Shown here: positions 1 to 12,067 of the stretch, in pieces
Layout of the letters: each line of letters opens with the position of its first letter
How positions within the stretch are numbered: the stretch's first letter is position 1
DNA from: Heliocidaris erythrogramma
Lineage: Eukaryota > Echinodermata > Echinoidea > Camarodonta > Echinometridae
Reading direction: 5' to 3'
DNA: 64,000 nucleotides
Assembly (NCBI GenBank): GCA_025617745.1
Contig: CM046858.1
Location: 26,743,453 to 26,807,452, forward strand
Program-made: the position numbers and the translations under genes
The notes under the pieces: model-generated
Told to the model about the DNA's origin: nothing
Database searches by the model: none
Seen by the model: the letters and a program-made list of their open reading frames with translations, nothing else

Positions 1-540
1 CAAGAGGTATAGGAATTTTGTATAAATTAAAATATCTTCTTCCTAAAAAAGCTTTATATACAATATACAATTCAGTAATTTTCCCCCATTTAACGTACTG
101 TAATTTAGCATGGGGTAATTGCAGTAAGACCAGAATTCAATCTCTCTTTCGACTTCAGAAAAGGGCTTTGCGAATATGCTCGTATTCTCATTATCTAGCG
201 AATACAGACCCTCTATTTTATTATTTAAAAACTCTGAAAATAGATGACATTCATATTTTTCAAACCGTTATCTTTATGTTTAAGTTTTCAATGAAAATGT
301 TACCTTGGTATTTCAACACACTTTCATATACAATACTAATGTTCACTCCTATCCTACACGACATTCATCCGATATTCATCTCGTAAACCCTATTACCCTA
401 CTGGCCCACAGAACCATAAGACACCACAGTCCCGACATTTGGAACTCCCTTCCCGATAACTAAGATCTGCGTCATCCTTACATTCCTTTAAAGCCTTAAT
501 GAAAAAACATATCTTAACACAATACGACCATTAAATCATC
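1..540 (+). pseudogene. LINE reverse transcriptase C-terminal fragment
   Basis: An open frame from about 18 to 386 reads like the region after the RT palm in non-LTR retrotransposons: 'YNSVIFPHLTYCNLAWG', then 'LFRLQKRALRIC', then 'NTDPLFYYLKTLKI'. After a break the frame shifts and 'HHSPDIWNSLP' and 'SLHSFKALMKKHIL' appear to about 535, which is the usual C-terminal end of such proteins. The same order of motifs is seen on the minus strand near 5.5-6.0 kb, so both probably belong to one LINE family. The palm with the catalytic YADD lies outside the window, to the left. Frameshifted, so not functional. Confidence 0.8.
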
Positions 541-892
541 GTGACTGTTGTATTTTTTTTTATGAGTTCTTGACAATCTTCAGCTTAAAGACCATTCTCT
601 TTTCTCTCTTCTTTTTGAAAGTGTTTATACGGAAAACTTCCAGAATTAAGCCATGCACTCACGCACATGCACGCACATGCACGTACGTGAATATTTTTTT
701 TTTCCGGTTTAAAATCTGCAGACTGTACAAGATTTTTTGTCCATTTATTTAACGATATGCAAACAATTATACAAAATTATGTATGCTTCCTGTAGCTTTG
801 CCTTATGCCGGCTATCCAGTCAAGCTATTTGGTTATGATAACGGTCTCCTGCATGTAAAAAAATTCCTAGTTTCTGTTGAACCTTTTACAAT
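541..892. other. Intergenic, no gene seen
   Basis: AT-rich sequence with poly-T tracts and a short CA/ACGC-rich microsatellite near 655-690. The block at 743-892, beginning 'catttatttaacg', recurs at 1228-1400 and 1757-1930, so it belongs to the repeat field that follows. No coding signal was found. Confidence 0.5.
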
Positions 893-1079
893 TGAATCAA
901 TGAATTCATATTAGGGGAATTAAAACCATTTAAAAATGCCTGTTTTCATGTGTTTAACCTATGGCAGCTGGAAGGCCAAATGCATGCATATTCCCGTTTA
1001 TTTATGCCTGGGCCAATTAGACTCATCGAGCCTTGATTCTACATTTTCAGAGCTTTAGATTTGATTAAATCACATTTTT

Positions 1080-2129
1080 CATAATTTCAAATAAATATTA
1101 GTGGAAGTAAAACCATTTTAAAAAATCCCTGTTTTCATTTGTTAACCTATGGCAGCTGAAGGCCAAAAGCATGCATATTCCCGTTTATTTATGCCGGGTC
1201 TATAGACTCATCGAGCCTTAATTATACCACTGTCCATTTATTTAACGATCTGCAAACAATTATAAAAATTATGTATGCTTCCTGTAGCTTTTGCCTTTGA
1301 GGCCGCTATCCAGTCAAGCTTTTTGCTTATGATAGACGGTCTCCTGCATGTAAAAAATCCTAGTTTCTGTTGGAACATTTTACACTTGAATCAATGAATT
1401 CACTCTGATATTCAACCTGGTTTTGTTTGTTTGTTTTTTTTGCATAATTTATCCTATGTATTTTTTGTACATTTCGTATGTTTATTGTATATAATTATAA
1501 TCTTCATTGATCATTCAATAAATGCAGAAAATAATCTGCCAAAAAAAAAAAAAATGAACAATAGAAAACATAGATGTGTGAGTGGGTGTGTGTGTTTTCT
1601 CTCCCTCTCATAATTTCAAATAAATATTAGTGGAAGTAAAACCATTTTAAAAATCCCTGTTTTCATTTGTTAACCTATGGCAGCTGGAAGGCCAAAAGCA
1701 TGCATATTCCCGTTTATTTATGCCGGGTCTATTAGACTCATCGAGCCTTAATCATACCACTGTCCATTTATTTAACGATCTGCAAACAATTATAAAAATT
1801 ATGTATGCTTCCTGTAGCTTTTGCCTTTGAGGCCGCTATCCAGTCAAGCTTTTTGCTTATGATAGACGGTCTCCTGCATGTAAAAAATCCTAGTTTCTGT
1901 TGGAACATTTTACACTTGAATCAATGAATTCACTCTGATATTCAACCTGGTTTTGTTTGTTTGTTTTTTTTGCATAATTTATCCTATGTATTTTTTGTAC
2001 ATTTCGTATGTTTATTGTATATAATTATAATCTTCATTGATCATTCAATAAATGCAGAAAAAAATCTGCCAAAAAAAAAAAAAAATTGAACAATAGAAAA
2101 CATAGATGTGTGAGTGGGTGTGTGTATTT

Positions 2130-2142
<13 letters not shown>
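1080..2142. repeat. Tandem duplication of a ~530 bp block
   Basis: The block 1080-1608 is repeated almost exactly at 1609-2142. Both halves start 'cataatttcaaataaatatt' and end 'agtgggtgtgtgt' followed by a CT-rich stretch. They differ by a few substitutions and by the length of an A-run near 1543 and 2071. The block contains one satellite unit plus about 340 bp of other sequence, so it is a younger event on top of the old satellite. Confidence 0.9.
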
Positions 2143-2168
<26 letters not shown>

Positions 2169-2335
2169 TTGTCTGTTTAACCCTCGATGCCTATAAAACA
2201 TCTGCCATAAAAATCTCACGGATAACAAAAGGAACCATTGTCCTTTAAATACCTCTTGACACTCAACTAAATGCGGCAGATAAACAGATCGAAATTTTTC
2301 TGTCAATTTTGCTGACGCGTGGCAAAACCATGGGA
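2106..2335. repeat. Dispersed repeat, copy 1 (GT/CT tract plus 170 bp)
   Basis: A GT-rich then CT-rich microsatellite followed by 'ttattgtctgtttaaccctc', 'ataaaacatctgccataaaa', 'cctcttgacactcaactaaa' and 'gacgcgtggcaaaacc'. The same order occurs at 4690-4970, so this is a dispersed repeat whose microsatellite travels with the unique part. No protein is encoded. The sequence 2336-2489, up to a poly-T/G run, shows nothing recognisable. Confidence 0.8.
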
Positions 2336-3365
2336 GCCCTTCGGGCGGATGTACGTCGTCTGCTAGCGCACGATCTCATTGTAGTGAGCGATACTACACG
2401 CCTATTTACACGCCCACATTACGTGATCAATATAAACAAACGTATATGACGTGTAGTATGACAACTTTTTTTTTTGGGGGGGGGGGGGGTCAAAAGTATG
2501 CATATTCACATTTATTCATGAGGGGTCTATTGGACTTATCAAGCATTGAGTCTACATTTTCAGAGCTTTAAATTTCATGTCAATCACATTTTTCATAATG
2601 TCAAATAAATATTAGGGGAATTAAAACCATTTTTAAAATCCCTGTTTTCATGTGTTTACCTATGGCAGCTGGAAGGCCAAAAACATGCATATTCCCGTTC
2701 ATTTATGCCGGGTCTATTAGACTCATCGAGCCTAAATCATACCACTTCAGATCTTCAAATTTCATGTAAATCACATTTCTTATATTTTCAAATAAAACCA
2801 AAGGGAATGATAATCATACTAATATTCCTTGTTTTCGCGTGTAAACCTATGGCAGCCGAGACCTTTTAGGTCAAAAGTATATATGCAGATTCCCGTTTAT
2901 TCATGCGGGGTCTATTCGACTCATCGAGCCTTAATTATACCTTTTCAGAGCTTTAAATTTCATGTAAATTACATTTTTCATAATTTCAAATAAATAGTTG
3001 GGGAATTAAAATCATTTCAAAATGCCTGTTTTCATGTGTTAACCTATGGCAGCTGGAAGGTTCAGAGTCTCAAATTACATGTAAGCCACATTTACAATAA
3101 ATTCAAGGTAATACTAGGGTTACTATAATCATTCTTAAAATCCATGTTTTCACGTGTTAATCCTATGACAGATGACTCTGTCAAAAAACAGGCATGGTCA
3201 TCCTGGGGATTCATAGTGTCATTTATTGACAAAAAAGGTTCAAAAACTGTTTTTTGAACTATCCATCCTTTCTCTCGTGCAAAAATCAGACTTAAAAAGA
3301 TATGTAAGATATGACATATCAAGGAAAATGAGACATCTTTTTTCACGCGTTATATACCTATGACG

Positions 3366-4689
3366 AACGTATTTCCCCGAGTCTTTTCAACACAGCAATT
3401 TACGCCTGCCAAAATGTACTACGGAAGTAGGTGAGAGTAATCTGTCTTGATACTATTAAAAGTCTTTGTTACAAGGTATCTTCGTAATTAACACAGAGAA
3501 TGGTAGATTTCAGCATGACAGCCACATAGCAAGTTCGTCTATAATATGTCCTGTCAAATAGGAGCAGATGAACAACGGGTGTTTACACAATCCTAACAAG
3601 GATTGGGGATTTCATTGGGACTTATTAATAAAAAAAAAAGGTTTGACATGAGTTACATTGGAAGTTTTGCCCGAACACTTTTAGTTTAGTTTCAGTTTCA
3701 GTTTAGTTTATTGCTTATTGCATATTTCACATTTAAAGTGCTTTTATAGTATATGGTACAAACAATATAGCATATGTTATTGTACAAACAAGATAAATGG
3801 TACAAACGAACGTGAAGTATATTGTCAGAGAAAATAAAAGAAGGTGAGTACCTCATATCCAAACGTTTGCATGCAGTATTAATTGAAAAGACTGGGACAG
3901 AATAAAAGTGAAATATCTGGAACCTTAGGAGAACGCTACGCTTTTGTATTATAGACTCCAAAGAGTAATAAGATTTATAATAGTTTATAAATATAGCGGG
4001 AACGAGCAATGCACTTAAGCTGTTCCTCGTCATATTTTTAATATAAGGGCATTTGAAGAGCAACCCTTTTCAAGGGACAATTCTGCTATGATGTCCTTCC
4101 AGTCTGAAAAAAAAGGAATGAGAAAGCTCACAAATTATTTTTTTAGTTTCCCAGAACTCAACCTTCTCTCAGAAAAGGAATGAGTACACCGACATAATGC
4201 CAGCGAGATGTAACGCGGAAATTGTTGCAAGGGAGTTTGATGCGGTAGTAATTACTGATTAAGTTTTGCCAAGACTGAAATTTACAAAGCAGCGGCTATT
4301 CCAATGCTATATGAACATAATGCATTTCTTATTGGACTTAACCCTTATATACAGATCCAGTGGATACTTCGGTGGGCGAGACAATTTAAGCATTATAATA
4401 TTTTACAATGAAAACGCGTAGTAGAATATGCATCAATACTTTTACGCTCAAATTGGGAATTTCTGGTTGTATTTTGGATTATAATGATTCATTTGGTACA
4501 TTCTGTTATGAGATATGAGAGTAAAAGAAAATATAAATGGTGCCAACTTGGTGGGCCAAAGCTGACTCACTCATATCAGGTAATTTGGTACGTTTAGCGG
4601 TTAAGCCATGTTAAAGAGAGGAAAATATACGTTGCCTTCAAATGGAGAAACTTGACCAACGCTGCATCGTTCTTCTTTGGGTATTGGTA
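3366..4689. other. Intergenic; possible retroelement 3' tail at 3675-4063
   Basis: Mostly AT-rich and without a convincing gene. At 3675-3712 there is a short tandem tract of 'agtttcagttt', and an uninterrupted minus-strand frame of 121 codons lies next to it (4063 to 3698). Read on the minus strand the tract resembles the repeated 'AAACTGAA' ends of some LINEs, but the encoded peptide has no motif that I recognise. It is noted only as a possible degraded retroelement end. Confidence 0.3.
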
Positions 4690-4970
4690 TGTGTGGGCGG
4701 CTGTGTGGATGTGTGTGTTGTGTGTGAGGGAGGGTGTGTATGTGTGTGTGTTTTTTTTTTTGTCTGTCTGTCTCTCTCTCTCTCTCTTTCTTTTTTATTG
4801 TCTGTTTAACCCTCGATACCTATAAAACATCTGCCATAAAAATCTGACGGATAACAAAAGGAACCATTGTCCCTTAAATACCTCTTGACACTCAACTAAA
4901 AGCGGCATATAAACATAAATTTCCTGTCAATTTTGCTGACATGTTTGACGCGTGGCAAAACCTTGGGAAT
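4690..4970. repeat. Dispersed repeat, copy 2 (GT/CT tract plus 170 bp)
   Basis: Matches the repeat at 2106-2335: GT-rich, poly-T and CT-rich tracts, then the same approximately 170 bp of unique sequence ending at 'gacgcgtggcaaaacc'. It is followed at 5020-5135 by a G-run and a C-run that could pair. The stretch 5136-5344 holds nothing recognisable. Confidence 0.8.
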
Positions 4971-5344
4971 TATTCCAAGCAAAGAGATTCCTAGTTTCTC
5001 GTCCGATATTTTTTTTTCGGGGGGGGGGGGGTTGGGGGGAGAATGGGGAGTTGGACTGGGACTAAACTGTGATTGGGGAATTTCGGAGTGACCGATCCGT
5101 GGGGAACCCCAACCCACCCCCCCCCCCCCCCAAGCTCCCCATTGCCATTTACCTCTGACTGAGTCCCATGTTATTTAATATTTGATATTATACTGTGCAT
5201 AGATAGATATAGGTTAATTTCATCTTAACTTTAATGATTTTAATTTAATTTGTTCATGCCTTACAGAAGCTTTAAAGAAGTTGGGATGTAAACAATATTG
5301 ATAATTTTTGTTATATAATTTTTAGATGCCCTTGATTCATCGAT

Positions 5345-8300
5345 TCATCCTTATCATAAGATAAGATTTATTTCCAATTCAATTCAAACATACAAAATAC
5401 AAACGTAACACTTGATAAGATAGAAAACAAAAACAAAAACACGTAAAGGTCAGCGACTGTGTATAATATAATATTATAACAATAAGGGGAAACAATCAAA
5501 AGGAGTAAAACAAATACAAAACAAAACAGAATAAGAAAAAAAAACAGTAATTGATCGGAAACTGGTGTACGCGAAAAGCCAAGGCATGGCTTGTAAAATG
5601 CATATACCAAAATGCATATACCAACATGCATATATGTTGTAAGTTAAATGAGGATGAGTCTAGTAAATTCCATAAAACAGGGCCTGTATGACGAAGAGTT
5701 TGTTTGCTTCTATCATTATTGTATTTCCACCTGTGAATTTTATATTGGGACCTAGTATTATAAACATGTATTTGAGAATTTATAGAAAACATATTCATTA
5801 TATATGGAGACAATGTGAGCGAATAAATTCGTTGCCTTAGAGACAGGATTTGCAATTTATTAATATCATATATTGTAAGGGTTTTAATACGCCTAAATAA
5901 CGGGGGTGTATGTGCTAAATAATTGGATTTTCTGATTGCTTTTTTCTGTCATTTAAATGATCCATCAATCCATTTACCATATGTGTTGCCCCATACTGAA
6001 TTACAATACATTAGATATAAAAAAATGCATTATACAAATGATATAAACTGTTAAACTTTAATTCATATTTCAAACGATTCATAATACCAATATATTTGGA
6101 AATTTTTCTAGACACATTATCAATATGTTTCTTCCAGTTTAAATGTTCATCAAGTATTACCCTTTAAAATGTTATAGAATTGCAACGTTTGATTAATTTA
6201 TCATTAATTTTCAACACACACATGTCATTTTCTCAGAATTATTCTTTTGAAATAAAATGAAATTGTTTTTTTCTATATTTTAAAAATAATTTATTGCACT
6301 CTAACCATATTGCAACTTTTGAGAGATTAAACGAAACATTTTCACATAAATAATTAAAATTACTATTGGAGGCAATAAGAGTGGTGTCATCGGCATATAA
6401 ATGAAATTAAAATAATGGCAAGAATTAACAATATCATTAATATAAATTAAAAATAGTAAAGGTCCTAAAATAGATCCCTGTGGTACTCCGGTATCAATTA
6501 TTTTAAACTCGGATAAAATAGAATTAAAAATTGTATATTGTTTTCTATTAAATAAATGAGATTCAAACCATTTCAAACAAATACATCTGACACCATAGTA
6601 CTGCAATTTCTTTAATAAAATAGCATGAGAAAGGGAATTAAAAGCCTTAAAAAGGTCCATGAAGATTCCTATTACACTTTTATTTGCATTTATTTCAGAT
6701 ATAATTCTATCCTGTATTTTAACAACGGCCATTTCTGTCGAAATTTTTTTGCGGAATCCATATTGGCCTTGATGAAAAACATTCTAAATTATAAAGTAAA
6801 GACGGTTATAAACTTTTCAAGGAGTTTAGAAAAGCATGGTAAAATGACACTGGTCTGTAATTATTACAATACTGAGGATCCCCTTTCTTGAAAATTGGCA
6901 CTACTTTGGCAGTTTTCATTTGGACGGCACTGTACCACTGGCAAGAGACAAATTAAAAATATGTAATAGCGGATCTAAAATAAAAAATATTACTTGTTTT
7001 ATAACTTATCTATTTCATCAAAGCCAAATCTCATACTAGGTTTCAATTCTTTAATAATTCGTAGAACTTCACTAACTGATACTGGGTTAAAATACAAATT
7101 ATCAGAAATGGGATTATTCATAAACCCAAAAAACGTATGAGCATTATTCGCAATAGATTCATTCATTCTATTTCCAATATTTACAAAATAATTGTTAAAT
7201 TCATTTGCAATAGTTGGAGGATCATCAACTCTTTGATCATCGATGATAAAAGAATTAGACTTTTGTTTTTGTTGTTTCTGCATAAAATATTATTAATTAA
7301 TGACCAGGTTTTCTTAGAGTTACCTTTCAAAGATTGAAATTTCAAATAATAATATTCTCTCTTGTGACGTCGCAACTTCGAGTTTCGCGACATTTTTTAT
7401 ACCTATTCTCATTTATATCTGTATGATTATTCTTATATTTTCTTATACCTTTCTTGTACCTGTCCTCCTCTTAAATTATTTAACAACCTTTGGAAATATT
7501 CATTGTACTGTTCACAAAACAAATGTAAAAACAAATCATATGCCTTTTCTGCATCACTCTGCGAATATACACTAGACCAATCAATTATTTTCAGAACATT
7601 GCAAAAGTTTACAATATTAGCAGAGTTTATCTCACGAAATGTGTATGCCTCTTCATTATCAGAACTAAGGGAAAGGAACAAAGGGAAAATAAGTTATGCT
7701 GTATATTGGGAAATGGTCGCTTATATCATTAACAAATATTCCAGAATTGATTGTATTATCTAAAACAATGGTCATGATATTTTCTATTAAGGTTGCAGAG
7801 TGTCTTGTCACACGAGTTGGTTTATCAATCAGTGGATATAATCCTGAAGAAAGCATAAAATTTATAAACGTATCTGTATGAGTACATTTATAAGTATCTA
7901 AAATATTGATATTATAGTCTCCCATGATATAAAAGGACTTATTCCGAATATGACTGATTAATAATAAATTCAAAATAATTTAGGAAATTCTTCATATCAC
8001 ATTTTGTTTGTCTATATATAATTTCAATGATACTATGTTTAAGTGAATATCTCTATACAAAGACTATCAACATATCACATATAAGTGGACATGCTCAAGT
8101 ATTTTAAAATTCAAATCATCTCGTACAAAGAAACCAACAGCTCTTCCTCTTCCCTTTGGTCCGTCAGAATGAACAAAATTATATCCATTATTATGAAACG
8201 TAGGTAGCATATCAGGGGAAAGCCAAGTTTCTGTGATTCCAAAAACAAAAAATGAAAATTTCAAGAGTAAACAAAAAATTGCAAATATGATCAAAATTAC

Positions 8301-8759
8301 ATGGCAAGCTTCTGGCATTAATGTGCACTAAACTTAAATTTTCAGTTGTATCTTTTTTGTTTTTGAATTCATAGTCATATATATACTCAACAGGGGTTGC
8401 TTTAAAGTCCATGGCCCGTATTCTGAACTCCGTTTTAACTTAAACCATGGTCTAAATGTGTGGTTGAACTATGGGCAGCCAAATGTGACACAAATTTCAA
8501 AACAGTAGATATTCAATATATCAGCATCTTTGGTACGCAAGCTTTTAAAAACTATCTGGGAATGATAAGTAGAATATTTTTCTTGACCATTAAAGCACGA
8601 GACCAGTATCCAGAAAACATAAGGAACATACATTTTTGGCTACCCATAGTTAAACCACAGATTTAAACCATGGTTTAAGTAAAACCGGAGTTCAGATTAC
8701 GGGCCCATGTCTTCATCATTGTCTAAGTCAAAACTAAATTTGTTGTTTAAGTTTAGACA
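5345..8759 (-). pseudogene. LINE-A: degenerate non-LTR retrotransposon (endonuclease-RT)
   Basis: Reading right to left, the endonuclease begins with 'NLSLVHINARSLP' near 8330, continues with 'FGITETWLSPDM' near 8235 and 'GRGRAVGFFVRDD' near 8125, then 'FYIMGDYNI' near 7930 and 'SDHFPIYSI' near 7700. A linker ('EFNNYFVNIG', near 7185) leads to RT with 'VIGIFMDLFKAFNSLSH' near 6650 and 'DTGVPQGSILGPLLFLIY' near 6490. The catalytic YADD is reached only after a frameshift at about 6395. The post-palm region (5990-5496) includes 'YNTRSQ' and 'HTGPVLWNLL'. The 3' tail near 5345-5375 is 'gataagattt' rich. Several frameshifts make it inactive. The domain order fits the Jockey/CR1/Daphne group of LINEs; the exact clade is not resolved. 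A TIR element splits the 5' end of the frame at 8413-8705. Confidence 0.85.
8413..8705. mobile_element. 293 bp TIR element inserted in LINE-A, 3 bp target duplication
   Basis: The ends are inverted repeats: left GGCCCGTATTCTGAACTCCG, and the right end read in reverse complement matches 19 of these 20 bases. The inverted similarity continues inward for about 70 bp ('ttaaaccatgg', 'ggcagccaaa'/'tttggctaccc'). The element is flanked by CAT on both sides (8410-8412 and 8706-8708). Removing it with one CAT rejoins the LINE-A frame on the minus strand ('DLDNDED' directly to 'FKATPVEY'). It has no coding capacity, so it is a MITE. The superfamily is not certain from a 3 bp CAT duplication. Confidence 0.9.
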
Positions 8760-9460
8760 TGAATTTCTTTTTTTTTTTTTTTCTTATATACGTTTATTCG
8801 TACAAACTCGTCGTCATTGATATCATATTCATTTCATTTCAAAATAAAACAGTTTTTTAAAGAGGTGGGCCGAAAAAATATCGAAGAGGAGACGAATAAA
8901 TAAGGATTAACATTTCCGCCTTAAACAAAGGCTGACTAGAACCGCCCATACGTTGGCTCGTTTAAAACCGATTGCACACGGGCATTATTTTTATTGCGTT
9001 ATAACTTCCGCTAATAGAGCGTATGAAGTGAAATTTAGTGCATGCATGCACAAGTGATTCAATATATGGTTTGCACTGTTCACTTTACATTCATCCTTTG
9101 CACGATTTCAATTCCACAAGGCGAAGCAAACACCGCACAAGTCGCTGACCAAGGTCAATGAAATGACGCCCCCTTTGGGTCATGGATGATACGATAATAC
9201 ATGTCGTTTTTTTCCGAATGTTCATAATATGGGCATATTTATCGAGTCGGCACGACGAGTGAAATATTTTCAAAGCGAGTGCAATATACTCTTGTGTCCC
9301 ACGAAAGAAAAGCCATTCAATATTGAATATAATTAATTTGCTAAGGCCACGCAGGGGGGGCACGCGCTGCAGGAGGGCCGTCCGATGGACTCTATAAAAT
9401 GTTTTCCCGCTGCCCGCCGCGAGCCGCCTTCCGTCCCGACCGGTCGGCCTGGGCGCCCGC
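8760..9460. other. Intergenic with poly-T tract, GC-rich toward the right
   Basis: Starts with a 14-base T run (8769-8782), followed by ordinary AT-rich sequence without motifs. From 9340 to 9460 the composition becomes strongly GC-rich and CpG-rich, leading into a candidate gene start at 9461. Frames on the minus strand here are proline/arginine-rich by composition only and are not supported as genes. Confidence 0.4.
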
Positions 9461-10072
9461 ATGTGCAACGTCGCCTTCGCGTTGCACGATGACGTCGCGT
9501 TGGCAGCAGGTGAGCGATCTCCTGAACGACCAAATCCCGTCGACCGAATCAGACGATGATTGCGCGTGCGACCGGCGAACGATACGTAGTGCAGACTCTG
9601 TAGCTCTCACCGGGGGAACCCACGTAAGAAAATAATTATGCAATGGGTGTGTTCAATAGAGGTCCGTGATACGTACGTACAATTTGTATCATAGTCCGCT
9701 TTGTGATTAGTATACCATGTAGGAGCAGCACCCACCAGACTGCGTGCAATCTCAATGCAAGCGGATTGCATATCCATCCAACCATTTACTAGACGATACA
9801 ACAATACACTGCATTGCACAGCACTCAACATGAGATGACTGCGAATTTCCCAGCGAACTCATACATTCTAAAGATGATTTTAGATGTGAGTTATATTAGT
9901 TTCAACTAAATAATGTTAGAAACTTTTATAGACTTTGTTTGTCCCTTTGTTCTCTGTATAGTTAACTGTTGAAACTCTTCTCTTTTTAGCCGTACTCTGT
10001 GTCGCCGTCGTTGCACAGGACCTACCAGCACTGCAGCCTTGGCTACATGAACTCCGGGGGAAGAAACCTGCA
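9461..10072 (+). CDS. Candidate 5' end of a spliced gene (two exons), unknown product
   Basis: Exon 1 would run from ATG at 9461 to 9509 ('MCNVAFALHDDVALAA' plus one base) and end at a good donor, cag|gtgagc. Exon 2 would start after 'tctttttag' at 9990 and end at 10072 with donor gca|gtaaga. The frame stays open across the junction and gives a short alanine/valine-rich stretch, then 'LPALQPWLHELRGKKPA'. CpG density is high in exon 1, as at many invertebrate gene starts. No later exon could be found before the 10.9 kb duplication boundary, so the rest is missing or lies elsewhere. The tryptophan-leucine/basic pattern is faintly like the start of Harbinger-derived nuclease genes, but that is a guess. 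It could be a chance splice-site pair. Confidence 0.3.
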
Positions 10073-10924
10073 GTAAGACCTGTTTATTTTTAGATTGGTT
10101 AATTTTGGACGTCAGTGACGTTGTTCGATCTGTATTTAGTTAAAACTGATTGCATTCTTCTTTACAACGCTGGTAATTTGTCATGGCAGCGCCCATTTCA
10201 TGTGCAACGACGGCTGAGCTGTAGTACGGCTTGGCTGGTTGAACTCCCAGCGAAATGTCTAGCAGTAAATACGCTGCTTATTTCAAGATTGAAAATAAAT
10301 TGTATACCGTACTTACCAATTTTTTTTACTACAGTTAGCATTTGACGATGAATTTATCCTACCGTATGTCAGAGCAGTGGCATACCCAGGATTTTTATAA
10401 GGGGTTGGTTTTTACTCCAAAATTCTCTGACAAGCAACAACAAAAAAGGTTATCAGTATTTATTATTTTTTCTTTTTATTTATTTTTATTTTATTTTTTT
10501 TTTTTTTAAATTGGGGGGGGGGTCTTTTTATTCAAAAATTATCTTGATAAGCAACCAAAAAACGTTATCAAAGTTATCAGGAATTCTAAGTGGGGTGTTT
10601 TAACTTCAAATAACACCAAACGGGGGTGTTTGAACACATGAAACACCCAAACACCCCCTTGGTACGCGCATGTGTCAGAGTAGATTCTATACTTGAATTA
10701 TTTTAAAGCCCCCACTGCAGTAAATGCCTCTCTGGGTTTCTTATTTTCAACACACCTGTATTCATGTTCTATTCGATGGTAAATTCATCTTATTTGAGTA
10801 TATTCTACATCTATTTTGTTTCTTAAAAAAAAACAATCGTTCCATGAATATTATCAGTTTGAGGGCAAATATATGCTAGGAGCGTTATTCCATTGAAGTC
10901 ATGGGCGTAGATTTAGCGGGCAGG
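10073..10924. other. Intergenic, transposon debris, no gene
   Basis: Contains poly-T and G runs (10490-10530) and two phrases typical of degraded repeats, 'gcagtggcatacccagg' (10376) and 'atgggcgtagatttagcggg' (10901). A short block of 'caaacaccccc'-like repeats lies at 10600-10665. No coding signal. Confidence 0.4.
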
Positions 10925-11957
10925 GGGTGGGGATATGTGAATGCATCATTTCATTTTTCATTGTAGAAAAATAAACTCACAGTGTAGATAGCATGATAAG
11001 GCCTTGTAGGCGGTGTATACAAGGCATGACAGGGCCTGCCTTCACCATCCACCATGTCCAACCGCGGATCCAGGATTTTTGAGGGAGGGGACCAGCGCCG
11101 GATTAATGATTTTGTGATGGAGGGGCCCAATATTCGGAAATTCATACTTCTATTTTTTAATACTTTTAATGTGTATTGTAGGATGTGATTGAACGCATTT
11201 ATCTCTATTCCACTCTCTCTCTCTCTCTCTCTGTTATGTTTATATTGTCTCCGTCCATTTCTCTCTCTTCCTGTCTGTCTACCACCACTCTCTCTCTCTC
11301 CCCTCCCTCCCTCCCCCTTTATGTCATAATGATATCTAACATAGAATTAAAATATATTTTGTATACATTACATAACATTATACAATATTTTTAACTGAGT
11401 ATATATGTGGGTATGTTCGACAGAGTAATTGCTGAGAGTGCAATGTAAAAAGTGAACCCGTGGATTTCCACGGGTCCCGCTAGTTATTATTATTAATTGT
11501 ATAAAACCTATTTCCTCAATTTTCACCATTACATGTCCCAGTGTTATTTTTTATTGTCTTCAACATTGATAAAACACAGGTAGAAAAACATTGTTTTGTC
11601 CTTACCAAAACATCTTGCAAGTGCTGCGGGCATATATATTGCCTTAACCTTTCCGTATTTAAAGGCCCAGTCCACACTGATATCGAGCTGATTTGAATAA
11701 ATAGAGTAAAATTAAACAAGCGTAACAGTTAAAATTTCACTGAAATTGGATGTATAATAAGAAAGTTAAGGCATTTTGAAGTTTTGCATTATTTCATGAA
11801 ACAGTGATATGCATACCATGGGCGGTTTGCAAATGAGTGAACCGATTATGTCACACAGTTCACTTTCCTTATGTATTTTATCATATGAAATTTCAAATAT
11901 TTCACTTTTTATGGATGTGATAGTATAGATATAATGACTGCTATGAGAGGCATAGCT

Positions 11958-12067
11958 GTTTATATAGGCTCAAGGGGACCTTACATCCTGCTATGACCTG
12001 TATGACCTATCGGCGAGCCTCGAGGTCATAGCAGGATGTAATAAGGTCTCCGAGAGCCTATAGAAAC
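11958..12067. repeat. Foldback hairpin in copy A
   Basis: 'gtttatataggctc' then 'ttacatcctgctatgacct' is matched in reverse by 'aggtcatagcaggatgtaa' then 'gagcctatagaaac', giving arms of about 45 bp around a loop with 'atcggcgagcctcg'. Copy A has an extra 'gtatgacct' in the loop side that copy B lacks, consistent with slippage at the hairpin. Confidence 0.8.

Larger units (their letters stand above)
893..3365. repeat. Divergent ~190 bp tandem satellite field
   Basis: A degenerate unit recurs at roughly 893, 1090, 1619, 2490 (partial), 2603, 2790, 2990, 3070 and 3330 (partial). Its order is 'aataaatattaggggaa', 'aaaaccattt', 'cctgttttcatgtgtt', 'aacctatggcagctgg', 'catgcatattcccgttt', 'tctattagactcatcgag' and 'tcagagctttaaatttcatg'. 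Spacing of well-preserved copies is about 187-198 bp. The units differ by many substitutions, so this is old. No coding capacity was seen. Confidence 0.8.

Noticed and set aside
9091..9643. Three overlapping minus-strand frames in GC-rich DNA
   Set aside because: Arginine/proline-rich translation of CpG-rich sequence opposite a better plus-strand candidate; no motifs.
11516..11719. 67-codon minus-strand frame identical in both 8 kb copies (also 19498-19701)
   Set aside because: Identity is explained by the recent duplication; no domain, signal or splice sites were found.
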